A stretch of DNA of 8,040 nucleotides from a bacterium (GTDB lineage Bacteria; SM23-81; DAOVCL01): contig JAOZPP010000092.1 of the NCBI GenBank assembly GCA_029932675.1, positions 1 to 8,040 of the forward strand, in the 5' to 3' direction. Positions 1-5,745 of this stretch are shown in pieces. Below the pieces are notes generated by a model. It was not told the DNA's origin and searched no databases. It saw nothing but the letters and a program-made list of their open reading frames with translations. The position numbers and the translations under genes were made by a program. Within the stretch, counting starts at the first letter, position 1; every line of letters starts with the position of its first letter.

Positions 1-1
1 T

Positions 2-475
2 TTATAACCCATTGTTATTCCAAAAGTTATAACTGCAACTGTCAAACTTGGGTTGAGAGAGGAGGATTCCCTTGCCGGCTTTTCGGCAGATTCTTACAGC
101 TTCCTCCCAAACCTGGGAGAAAAGGGAGCCGAACCTCTTCTCTACTTGTTTTTGAAAGTCCTCTTCGGTTTGAACCTCATCCCCTATAATGAAGAGCTTC
201 TTTCCCCCTACAACTACGGAATAGGCGTATTCATCCCCCAGCCTATGAATGCCAAAGCTTTCCTGGAGCTCCCTTCTTCTCTCCTCGGCCATACCGCTAG
301 GCATCCTGATCCCCTCTGGTCGTAGTGGTCTTTTACTTTGAAAGCCCCTCTTGGCTGCTGCATAAAAGATGGCTCGATTCAATCCCCAGCTTTTGGCTGA
401 ATCTAAGGGCAGTCCCAGAACAAATGCCCTGGCCGCTTGAAGGAGAGCCATTACCTGAAATCTTCCAACTCTCAT
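2..475 (-). CDS. Unrecognised 157-residue protein coupled to the ligase-like gene
   Basis: I do not recognise this family. The frame is complete: ATG at 475, TAA at 4-2 on the minus strand. It starts 3 bases after the ligase-like stop, and the end of the ligase gene supplies an AAGG a few bases before the ATG, so the two genes are probably translated together. The protein looks soluble, basic in its first half, with no signal peptide or membrane segment. Visible features are an N-terminal alanine-rich helix (about residues 8-20), a stretch around 'GLNRAIFYAAAKRGF' (31-45) that looks like a conserved core, a charged helix (60-75), a short beta-like segment 'YSVVVGGKKLFIIGD' (85-99) and an amphipathic helix (103-130). 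It does not look like the OB domain missing from the ligase, so a frameshifted ligase tail is unlikely. By position it may be a partner or regulator of the ligase-like protein; that is inference. A later ATG at residue 9 has no better ribosome site. Confidence 0.62.
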   Translation of the reverse strand: MRVGRFQVMALLQAARAFVLGLPLDSAKSWGLNRAIFYAAAKRGFQSKRPLRPEGIRMPSGMAEERRRELQESFGIHRLGDEYAYSVVVGGKKLFIIGDEVQTEEDFQKQVEKRFGSLFSQVWEEAVRICRKAGKGILLSQPKFDSCSYNFWNNNGL

Positions 476-478
476 GGC

Positions 479-1063
479 TTACCTTCTCTTTACCTTTCTC
501 CAGTTTTGGGTGGCCAGGGGAGCTTCTTTTCCCACCTCATAGGGTGAAGAGAGAAGTTTCACCACTATTCCCTCATATCCCCTCTCCAATGTCTTGGATA
601 GACTCTTCCTCAGGTCAATCACCCGTTGAAATCTAAGGAAGCGTAAAGGTTGACGGAGACCTAACCCTTTGAGGATAGCCTTCCTTTGTAAGAGGGGGAG
701 ATCCCCAATGAAGTCACCCCTATAAAAGATGATGTCAAAAACCCAGACCAAGGGTTTGAACTTCCTATGTTTGGCAAAAAGGCTAGGTATGAACCTCCTT
801 CCCTTTTTGGTGGATAGCTCGCAATCGAGAAGGGTTCCAGGGGGAAGGTCCCTTTCGCCGGCCTCAACCAAAGAGGGTAACTTTTTGGTCCAATTAGGTT
901 CTCTTTCTAACCTTCTCCCCCAGACTTCAACCCTCCCATCTCCAAACCTAATAAGCTGCATCCTCCATCCATCTATTTTCGGTTCCCAAATCCAACCATC
1001 TCCTATGGATTCACCAAAATAGGGGATGGGTTGCATAAGCCATATTGGTCCATTAAGTTTCAC
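479..1063 (-). CDS. ATP-dependent DNA-ligase-like nucleotidyltransferase, adenylation domain only
   Basis: The protein carries the ordered motifs of the covalent nucleotidyltransferase superfamily. Motif I is 'EPKIDGWR' (27-34) with Lys29 as the expected AMP-accepting residue. A motif Ia-like 'WGRR' lies at 48-51, motif III 'LLDCELS' at 78-84 with Glu82, motif IIIa 'VFDIIF' at 108-113, motif IV 'EGIVVKL' at 164-170, and motif V 'NWRKVKR' at 187-193 with two lysines. KxDGxR is typical of ATP-dependent DNA ligases, which seal nicks by activating the 5' phosphate. The chain ends right after motif V at 194 residues. The OB-fold domain with motif VI, present in even the smallest well-known ligases, is absent, as is any N-terminal DNA-binding domain. 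Motif III reads DCE where DGE is usual. The start is GTG at 1063; an AGGA about 13 bases upstream is a weak, distant ribosome site. It could be a true minimal ligase needing a partner, an RNA or nucleotide ligase, or a divergent adenylyltransferase. Family assignment is firm, activity is not. Confidence 0.86.
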   Translation of the reverse strand: MKLNGPIWLMQPIPYFGESIGDGWIWEPKIDGWRMQLIRFGDGRVEVWGRRLEREPNWTKKLPSLVEAGERDLPPGTLLDCELSTKKGRRFIPSLFAKHRKFKPLVWVFDIIFYRGDFIGDLPLLQRKAILKGLGLRQPLRFLRFQRVIDLRKSLSKTLERGYEGIVVKLLSSPYEVGKEAPLATQNWRKVKRR

Positions 1064-1097
1064 CGCTCGAGTGTAATCCTATCTGGGATTGATTTCG

Positions 1098-1129
1098 TCT
1101 CAGAGTTGATTACCTTAAGTTAACTGAGA
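1098..1129. repeat. Inverted repeat TCTCAG / CTGAGA in the divergent intergenic region
   Basis: TCTCAG (1098-1103) and CTGAGA (1124-1129) are exact complements separated by 20 bases, and two more pairs can form inside (TT with AA). The spacer holds the small palindromes CTTAAG and GTTAAC. A second, shorter dyad, AATCC / GGATT (1075-1079 and 1086-1090), lies nearer the ligase start. The larger dyad covers the candidate -10 of the minus-strand promoter, so it could be an operator or an mRNA leader hairpin. Chance occurrence is possible at this arm length. Confidence 0.35.
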
Positions 1130-1145
1130 TAGCAGGCGGCGTCAA
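1117..1145 (-). promoter_or_regulatory. Possible promoter for the ligase-like gene
   Basis: On the minus strand TTGACG (1145-1140) matches the -35 consensus at five of six bases. Seventeen bases later TAACTT (1122-1117) is a poor -10 (three of six). The transcript would start about 45 bases before the GTG start codon. The good -35 and correct spacing favour it; the weak -10 keeps confidence low. Confidence 0.35.
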
Positions 1146-1206
1146 GGGGTTAATTGTGGGGAGATGAAAATTCGCTAACTTGAAGCCCAAAAGGTTAGAA
1201 AAAATT

Positions 1207-1235
1207 TTGACTTCTCGTCCCTCAATGTTTATATT
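1207..1235 (+). promoter_or_regulatory. Sigma-70-type promoter for the HAD hydrolase-acpS unit
   Basis: TTGACT (1207-1212) and TATATT (1230-1235) are each five of six matches to the -35 and -10 consensus, with the optimal 17-base spacer. Transcription would begin near 1242, giving a leader of only about a dozen bases that contains the ribosome site. Because the promoter lies inside the longest possible reading frame, it also argues against the upstream ATG at 1180. Confidence 0.72.
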
Positions 1236-1242
1236 CCTTCCT

Positions 1243-1250
1243 GAGGAGGG
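1243..1250 (+). promoter_or_regulatory. Ribosome binding site deciding the HAD hydrolase start
   Basis: GAGGAGGG ends 4 bases before the ATG at 1255, a near-perfect Shine-Dalgarno sequence. It selects this ATG over the in-frame ATG at 1180, which has no such site. Confidence 0.8.
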
Positions 1251-1254
1251 GAAG

Positions 1255-1938
1255 ATGATAAAAGCCATAATCTTCGACTTAGATAACACATTAGTCGATT
1301 TCATGAAGATGAAGAGGGACTCGGTCGATGCCGCCGTGGAGGCTATGATCGATGCCGGCTTGGATATGCCCAGGGAGGAGGTAAAGGCTAAGATTTACGG
1401 GATATATGAAGAGGAAGGGATAGAGTATCAGAAGATCTTTGACCAGTTTCTCACCAGGGAGTTAGGGGGGATAGACCCCAAGATCCACGCGGCAGGGATA
1501 GTGGCCTATCGGAAAGCAAGGGATGCAGCTTTAGTCACCTATCCCCATGTGGATTATACCCTCATCGAACTGGCCAAGAGGGGGATAAAGTTGGCTGTGA
1601 TCTCAGATGCACCCAAGCTTCAGGCGTGGCTTAGGCTCTGCCAACTTAAACTTCATCACCTATTTGACTGCGTTGTTACTTTTGAGGACACCGGAGAGCT
1701 CAAACCAAGCCCAGCCCCTTTCCTCAAGGCTCTCCAAAGCCTAATGGTGAAGCCAGCGGAGGCTATTATGGTGGGGGATTGGCCAGAGAGGGATGTGGTG
1801 GGAGCGAAGAGGTTAGGTATCAGGACTGTGTTTGCTAAGTATGGTGATACCTTTGGCACTACTAACTCCGGAGCTGATTATGAGATAGAGGACATCGCCG
1901 AATTGTTGAAGCTGGTCGATGAGGAGAACAGCCCATGA
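1255..1938 (+). CDS. HAD superfamily phosphohydrolase (subfamily IA type)
   Basis: A cytoplasmic phosphatase-like enzyme of the haloacid dehalogenase superfamily, 227 residues from this start. All four HAD motifs are visible: motif I 'DLDNT' with nucleophile Asp8 and acid/base Asp10, motif II 'VISDAP' with Ser117, motif III Lys150 in 'LKPSPAPF', and motif IV 'GDWPERD' with Asp175 and Asp180. Residues 15-95 between motifs I and II form a helical cap, typical of subfamily I (COG1011-like). The metal-dependent phosphoaspartate mechanism is known for the family; the substrate cannot be read from sequence. The start is set by the ribosome site at 1243-1250 and by motif I lying at the N-terminus. 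The stop overlaps the acpS ATG (ATGA), so the two are translationally coupled. A role in pantetheine or acyl-carrier metabolism is suggested only by this coupling. Phosphoglycolate-phosphatase-like or nucleotidase activity is equally possible. Confidence 0.93.
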   Translation: MIKAIIFDLDNTLVDFMKMKRDSVDAAVEAMIDAGLDMPREEVKAKIYGIYEEEGIEYQKIFDQFLTRELGGIDPKIHAAGIVAYRKARDAALVTYPHVDYTLIELAKRGIKLAVISDAPKLQAWLRLCQLKLHHLFDCVVTFEDTGELKPSPAPFLKALQSLMVKPAEAIMVGDWPERDVVGAKRLGIRTVFAKYGDTFGTTNSGADYEIEDIAELLKLVDEENSP

Positions 1939-2297
1939 TACGGGTGGGAGTAGACCTGGTAGAGACGGAGAGGATGAGGAAGACCATAGAGAGGTGGGGG
2001 GAAAGGTTCCTCTTCAGGGCATTCACCCCTGAAGAGAGGAGCTATTGTGCCAGCAAAAGCCATCCTCACCTCCACTTTGCTGCCCGTTTTGCCGCGAAAG
2101 AGGCGGTTCTCAAAGCCATTGGTGGGGGGGTGAGTTACACTGAAATTGAGGTGCTAAATGATCACCGGGGTGCACCTTCAGTCAGGCTGCCCCAAAATTT
2201 ATCTTCCCAATTCAAAGTAGCTATATCCCTTTCCCACACTAAAAGCTATGCCCTGGCTTTCGTTCTGGCAGAAGAGAGGGTTACCTCTTACCATTAA
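1935..2297 (+). CDS. acpS: Holo-[acyl-carrier-protein] synthase
   Basis: Transfers the 4'-phosphopantetheine arm of coenzyme A to a serine of apo acyl carrier protein, switching on fatty-acid synthesis; cytoplasmic, normally a homotrimer. At 120 residues it has the usual AcpS length. Signature elements are 'GVDLVE' near the N-terminus with metal-binding Asp7, 'FTPEERSYC' (30-38), the helix 'RFAAKEAVLKAIG' (51-63) with catalytic/metal-binding Glu56, and 'SLSHTKSYALAFV' (98-110) near the C-terminus. The ATG shares bases with the stop of the HAD hydrolase gene (ATGA), so translation is likely coupled and both probably use the promoter at 1207-1235. Nothing is missing or unusual in the protein itself. 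Confidence 0.97.
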   Translation: MIRVGVDLVETERMRKTIERWGERFLFRAFTPEERSYCASKSHPHLHFAARFAAKEAVLKAIGGGVSYTEIEVLNDHRGAPSVRLPQNLSSQFKVAISLSHTKSYALAFVLAEERVTSYH

Positions 2298-2375
2298 TCG
2301 AGTTTAGTTTTCCTCAGTTGTTTATCTAATAGGCCGACCAGGATTAAATTAGGAAAAACTGCAATCCTCGACTAA
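2294..2375. repeat. Long interrupted dyad between acpS and the propeller gene
   Basis: Three blocks pair in nested order: TTA (2294-2296) with TAA (2373-2375), TCGAG (2298-2302) with CTCGA (2367-2371), and AGTTTTCCT (2306-2314) with AGGAAAAACT (2351-2360, one extra A). One end lies on the acpS stop codon; the other reaches the Shine-Dalgarno of the next gene (AAGGAG, 2374-2379). It could fold in the transcript and affect passage between the two genes. There is no U-tract, so it is not a classical terminator. The 36-base loop makes this tentative. Confidence 0.3.
2303..2330 (+). promoter_or_regulatory. Weak promoter candidate before the propeller gene
   Basis: TCTAAT (2325-2330) matches five of six -10 bases; TTTAGT (2303-2308), 16 bases upstream, matches only three of six -35 bases. 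It would give the propeller-phosphatidyltransferase pair its own transcript. Read-through from acpS across the 87-base gap is the alternative. Confidence 0.25.
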
Positions 2376-2384
2376 GGAGAACAG

Positions 2385-3857
2385 ATGATTAGGTCCCCTT
2401 TATTATCCCTCCTTTGTGTAATCCTTTTCTCCACTCCCTCGCTGGCAAAGCCTCCTTACAGACAGGGGGATTGGATAAGTTACTCTGATTTCAGGTATGT
2501 GACCTCGATCGCCCTTAGCCCCAGATATGTATATTTTGGGACAACCAGGGGAATAACCAGATACAATCGTTATACTGAGAGTTGGGAGTATCCCTTTACC
2601 ACAAGCACAGGGATGTTGAATGGTTGGGTGGAAGATCTGGCCTATGACCCCAGTCGAGGTGAGCTCTGGGCGAAAACAAGGGGTGGGGTCTGTCGGTATC
2701 AGCCGGCATTTGAAGATTGGATCTATGGAGGTTCCTTCCCGGAGAGTTTGGCTCACTCCCACCAGGGGAAGTTTAACCCTCCTTATTTCTTTCCTCCCTT
2801 TGGCTATAATTTCTTCACTGAAGGCTATATAATGAATGGTCATCTCCGGGAATTCCCCATCCGGGCTTGGCTAAAGGATAATTGGGACCACCTCTGGCTG
2901 GGCACATGGGGGCTCAATGTGGGGGTTGGTAATTATCGCACTCGCCAGCTAAAACTTTTTAGGTATGGGCTAATGGGGACAAATGTGGAGGCTATTCTGA
3001 AAGATGGGGACAAGTTATGGTTCGGAGGGGAGAACGACTTTGGGGATTTCTCCGGGATAACTGTTTACGACCGCCGGAAGGGGGAATGGAGGTATTTTGA
3101 ATCTACTTATACAGATGGTCTCCTCAGTGATCAGGTCACCTGTTTTGCATCCAGTTCCACCTATGTCTGGGTGGGGACCACCCAAGGGCTCTCTCAATAC
3201 AATAAGTTTACTGAGGAGTGGAATTCTTTTACTACATTTGATGGTCTGCCAGCGGATGAGGTAACCGATCTTGATCTTGACGATGGGTCCCTCTGGATAG
3301 GGACCTCATCGGGGGTGGCTAGGTTGTCCTTCCCCAATGATTCTACTATCTCCCTTGCTAATGTGGGGTTGAAACTTACCAGGATCTATGACGTGGAGGT
3401 GGGAGAAGATCTTGTTTGGGTGGGAACTGAGGATGGCCTCTATGGATGGGACAAGAATCGAAGGAAATGGGTTAAATTTTCATCGGCTAAGGCTCCAATA
3501 GTGGGGGAGATAACGGCCGTTTCTCTGTGGGGAGATGAGGTTTGGTTGGGTACCCCCCATACCATTTCCTGTTTTGATAAATCCACAAGGAAATGGAGAA
3601 CTATCAACCCTCCTCTCTATCCTGGGGGAGAGTTTATCCTCTGTTTAGCTGCCAGTAAGAATACCGTTTGGGCGGGTACCCCAGCGGGAGCATTAAAGTA
3701 TAATCGGCAAGATGGTTCCTGGAAGCTTTACACCACCCAGGATGGCCTTTTGGATAATTTAGTGCAAACCCTTCTCATAGAGGGAGATTACATCTGGTTT
3801 GGCACAAGGCTTGGGGCCACTAGGTTTTACTGGAACAGCCCTTATAGGATAAACTGA
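2385..3857 (+). CDS. Secreted beta-propeller protein with two-component-regulator-type (Reg_prop) repeats
   Basis: A 490-residue exported protein. Residues 1-21 form a signal peptide (basic start, hydrophobic core, 'PSLA' before the likely cut). The rest is a chain of propeller blades marked by a recurring W-x-G-T strand: 'YFGT' 50-53, 'LWAKT' 94-98, 'LWLGT' 170-173, 'LWFGG' 211-214, 'VWVGT' 261-264, 'LWIGT' 303-306, 'VWVGT' 344-347, 'VWLGT' 386-389, 'VWAGT' 428-431 and 'IWFGT' 470-473. 'DGLxxDxV' turns (244-251, 286-293, 453-460) are the Reg_prop hallmark. In Bacteroidetes such propellers are the periplasmic sensor part of hybrid histidine kinases; here no membrane, kinase, response-regulator or T9SS domain follows, so the propeller stands alone. 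An aromatic-rich insertion at about 110-165 interrupts the blade series. AAGGAG (2374-2379) fixes the start. The next gene begins 9 bases after the stop. The ligand or partner is unknown. Confidence 0.9.
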   Translation: MIRSPLLSLLCVILFSTPSLAKPPYRQGDWISYSDFRYVTSIALSPRYVYFGTTRGITRYNRYTESWEYPFTTSTGMLNGWVEDLAYDPSRGELWAKTRGGVCRYQPAFEDWIYGGSFPESLAHSHQGKFNPPYFFPPFGYNFFTEGYIMNGHLREFPIRAWLKDNWDHLWLGTWGLNVGVGNYRTRQLKLFRYGLMGTNVEAILKDGDKLWFGGENDFGDFSGITVYDRRKGEWRYFESTYTDGLLSDQVTCFASSSTYVWVGTTQGLSQYNKFTEEWNSFTTFDGLPADEVTDLDLDDGSLWIGTSSGVARLSFPNDSTISLANVGLKLTRIYDVEVGEDLVWVGTEDGLYGWDKNRRKWVKFSSAKAPIVGEITAVSLWGDEVWLGTPHTISCFDKSTRKWRTINPPLYPGGEFILCLAASKNTVWAGTPAGALKYNRQDGSWKLYTTQDGLLDNLVQTLLIEGDYIWFGTRLGATRFYWNSPYRIN

Positions 3858-3866
3858 GCGGAAGAG

Positions 3867-4586
3867 ATGATAGCCGGTAAGGGAGAAAAAAGTAAGAGGA
3901 TAAACATCACTATCTTCGGGCCTTGGGAGAGAAGGACCCTTCCCCAAATGGCCGATGCTCTCCCCTCGTCGGTAAAGCCTGACCACCTTACCGCGGTGGC
4001 CATGACCGGAGCCCTTTTAACTGGGTTCAGTTACTGGTTCTGTAACTGGGGGAAGGGGTTTCTTTGGCTGGCCAACTTCGGGTTACTTATTCATTGGTGG
4101 GGGGATAGTCTCGATGGGACCCTGGCCAGGGTGAGGAAAATAGAGAGGGAGAAGTATGGTTTCTTCGTTGATCATATCTGTGATGCCCTTTCCGTTTTTA
4201 TTATCTGTGCAGGTTTGGGAGCCTCCCCTTATATCCATTTAAGCATTTCCCTTCTTCTGGTTATTTCCTATTTTCTCCTTATGATTCTCGTTTACCTTCT
4301 TACCTACGTGCGGGGTATCTTTAAAATCTCCTTCGGATGGGTGGGGCCTACGGAGGTTAGGGTGTTCATATTCGCCCTTAATGTTCTTCTCTACCTTTTC
4401 CATCATCCTCTGGGAGATCTCCATTGGTGGGGTCTCCACTTTATGGATATCTTAGGAGGTAGTGCTACCCGTATTTTATTTCTTGTATTTTTAGTTGATA
4501 CCAGCAAAAACCTTATCTACTTGGACAAGTTAGATAGACCAGGGACTAATAAAGCTATGTTGGCTCACCGAGAGCAAAGGAGCTAA
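3867..4586 (+). CDS. CDP-alcohol phosphatidyltransferase family membrane enzyme
   Basis: An integral membrane enzyme that joins a CDP-linked lipid or alcohol to a second alcohol with release of CMP. The full family signature D-x2-D-G-x2-A-R-x9-G-x3-D-x3-D is present: Asp80, Asp83-Gly84, Ala87-Arg88, Gly98, Asp102, Asp106. These residues bind the divalent metals and the CDP moiety and include the catalytic base. About six hydrophobic segments can be seen (around 43-58, 64-78, 107-122, 126-148, 165-180, 200-214). The 239-residue length and the N-terminal 'ERRTLPQMADALP..VKPDHLT' region fit a single-domain bacterial member. Phosphatidylglycerophosphate, phosphatidylserine, phosphatidylinositol-phosphate or another polar lipid could be the product; I cannot choose. 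The start is ATG 9 bases after the propeller stop with GGAAGAG just upstream; an internal ATG at residue 28 is possible but would cut the PDHLT-side helix region short. It is probably cotranscribed with the propeller gene. Confidence 0.93.
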   Translation: MIAGKGEKSKRINITIFGPWERRTLPQMADALPSSVKPDHLTAVAMTGALLTGFSYWFCNWGKGFLWLANFGLLIHWWGDSLDGTLARVRKIEREKYGFFVDHICDALSVFIICAGLGASPYIHLSISLLLVISYFLLMILVYLLTYVRGIFKISFGWVGPTEVRVFIFALNVLLYLFHHPLGDLHWWGLHFMDILGGSATRILFLVFLVDTSKNLIYLDKLDRPGTNKAMLAHREQRS

Positions 4587-4686
4587 GGGATTTAAACCAC
4601 ACCAACCACAAATACCTTTTTGAAAAGTCAGCCTAATTTGTTAATCGATTTAGGGATAATCCAGGTAGGTATAGATTCCCATGGTC

Positions 4687-4704
4687 CAGTAAAGCTCTTT
4701 ACTG
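4687..4704. promoter_or_regulatory. Perfect 8+8 palindromic site upstream of thiL
   Basis: CAGTAAAG (4687-4694) and CTTTACTG (4697-4704) are exact complements around a CT centre. The 18-base symmetric site lies 48 bases before the thiL start in a 166-base gene-free gap. The short centre suits a dimeric DNA-binding protein better than an RNA hairpin. No regulator is encoded nearby, so the binder is unknown. Confidence 0.45.
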
Positions 4705-4725
4705 ATCTGCTTCCTATTTAAGCAC

Positions 4726-4738
4726 GCACCGCGGGTGC
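4726..4738 (+). promoter_or_regulatory. Small G+C-rich hairpin just before the thiL ribosome site
   Basis: GCACC (4726-4730) pairs exactly with GGTGC (4734-4738) over a GCG loop. It ends 3 bases before the thiL Shine-Dalgarno AAGGA (4742-4746). In the leader RNA it could modulate ribosome access. It is not part of a recognisable thiamine-diphosphate riboswitch. Confidence 0.35.
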
Positions 4739-4752
4739 ACCAAGGACATTAA

Positions 4753-5745
4753 ATGAAACTGGAAGATATAGGAGAATTCGGCCTTATCGAGCTGATCAGG
4801 AAGGAACAATCCCCTCAGGGAGGAGAAGTCCTGGTGGGGATAGGGGATGATACCGCAGTGATTAAACAGGGGGGAGATGACTACCTCCTGTTGACCTGCG
4901 ATGCCCTAGTTGAAGGGGTCCATTTTCACCTGGACTATACCGCCTATAGGGAGCTTGGGTGGAAAGCAATGGCTGTCAACCTATCGGACATTGCCTCCAT
5001 GGGAGGGGTACCTAAGTATGCCCTTGTTTCTCTTTGCCTTCCTCCTTTAACAGATCCGTTGAAGGTAAAGGAGTTTTATTGGGGGCTGAGGGAATTGGGT
5101 GAGAGGTTTGGGGTGGGGATTGTGGGTGGGGATACAACTTCCTCACCGGTTTTAATGGTCTCTATAGCCTTGATTGGGAGGGTGAGGAAAGAGCATTTAG
5201 TCACCCGTTCCGGCGCTAGGTCTGGAGATAGTCTCTTAGTCACCGGAACCTTGGGGGGGGCAGAGGGGGGATTGAAACTGCTCAAAAGGGGGAGGCCCTA
5301 TCCAAAGGGCATGGAAGGAATTATTCGCAGGCATCTTACCCCAATGCCGAGGTTAAAGGAAGCTAAGCTATTAGTGGAGAACTTAGAACCTACTGCTATG
5401 ATCGATATAAGCGATGGATTGGCTTTAGATCTTTCCCACCTAATTGAAGAGAGCGGGGTAGGGGCGGAGATATGGAGGGAGAAGATACCCCTCCATCCTC
5501 AAGCTGAGGAGGTGGCTAAGATTCTGGGAGGATCACCCTATGATTTTGCCCTCTACGGCGGAGAGGATTATGAGCTCCTCTTTACCCTTCCCCCTGACCA
5601 GGTGGAGAGGGCCAGGGAGCTTCTTAAGGAGACTGACTTGACCTCAATCGGCCAGATCCTTCCCTCAGATGAGGGACTAGTAATCTCTGTGGGAGGTCAA
5701 AAGTCGCCATTGGTAGTCAAAGGTTATGACCACTTCAGCAAGTGA
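4753..5745 (+). CDS. thiL: Thiamine-monophosphate kinase
   Basis: Phosphorylates thiamine monophosphate with ATP to thiamine diphosphate, the last step of cofactor synthesis in most bacteria; cytoplasmic. The 330-residue length matches the family (about 325 in E. coli), which belongs to the PurM/SelD/HypE ATP-binding fold. Visible motifs are 'GIGDDTAV' (29-36) for Mg-ATP, 'TCDALVEGVHF' (48-58), 'AVNLSDIASMGG' (74-85), 'GGDTTSS' (125-131), 'VTGTLGG' (163-169), 'IDISDGLALDL' (217-227), 'GGEDYELLF' (269-277) and the C-terminal 'GYDHF' (324-328). All metal-binding aspartates expected from the family are present. The start is fixed by AAGGA at 4742-4746. Upstream lie a perfect palindrome and a small hairpin but no thiamine riboswitch. 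The stop overlaps the next gene as TGATG, so expression of the two is probably coupled. No other thiamine gene is in the window. Confidence 0.98.
   Translation: MKLEDIGEFGLIELIRKEQSPQGGEVLVGIGDDTAVIKQGGDDYLLLTCDALVEGVHFHLDYTAYRELGWKAMAVNLSDIASMGGVPKYALVSLCLPPLTDPLKVKEFYWGLRELGERFGVGIVGGDTTSSPVLMVSIALIGRVRKEHLVTRSGARSGDSLLVTGTLGGAEGGLKLLKRGRPYPKGMEGIIRRHLTPMPRLKEAKLLVENLEPTAMIDISDGLALDLSHLIEESGVGAEIWREKIPLHPQAEEVAKILGGSPYDFALYGGEDYELLFTLPPDQVERARELLKETDLTSIGQILPSDEGLVISVGGQKSPLVVKGYDHFSK

Noticed and set aside
2-475. The 157-residue frame as a frameshifted OB domain of the ligase
   Set aside because: It lacks the five-strand OB pattern and any motif VI-like segment, and it has its own ATG and ribosome site after a clean stop.
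53-1022. Plus-strand reading frames opposite the ligase-like and 157-residue genes
   Set aside because: They are antisense to a gene with five ordered nucleotidyltransferase motifs and to its coupled neighbour, lack ribosome sites and show no recognisable domains.
1180-1254. N-terminal extension of the HAD hydrolase from an upstream ATG
   Set aside because: The near-consensus promoter and the ribosome site both lie inside this stretch, and HAD motif I normally starts within a few residues of the N-terminus, as it does from 1255.
2403-2843. 146-codon minus-strand frame inside the propeller gene
   Set aside because: It is the complement of a gene with a clear signal peptide and repeated W-x-G-T strands; no independent coding signal.
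4587-4752. Thiamine diphosphate riboswitch upstream of thiL
   Set aside because: A CTGATCTG string occurs at 4702-4709, but the CTGAGA block and the conserved GGATAATGCCAGCGTAGGGA-like half are absent and no matching stems can be drawn.
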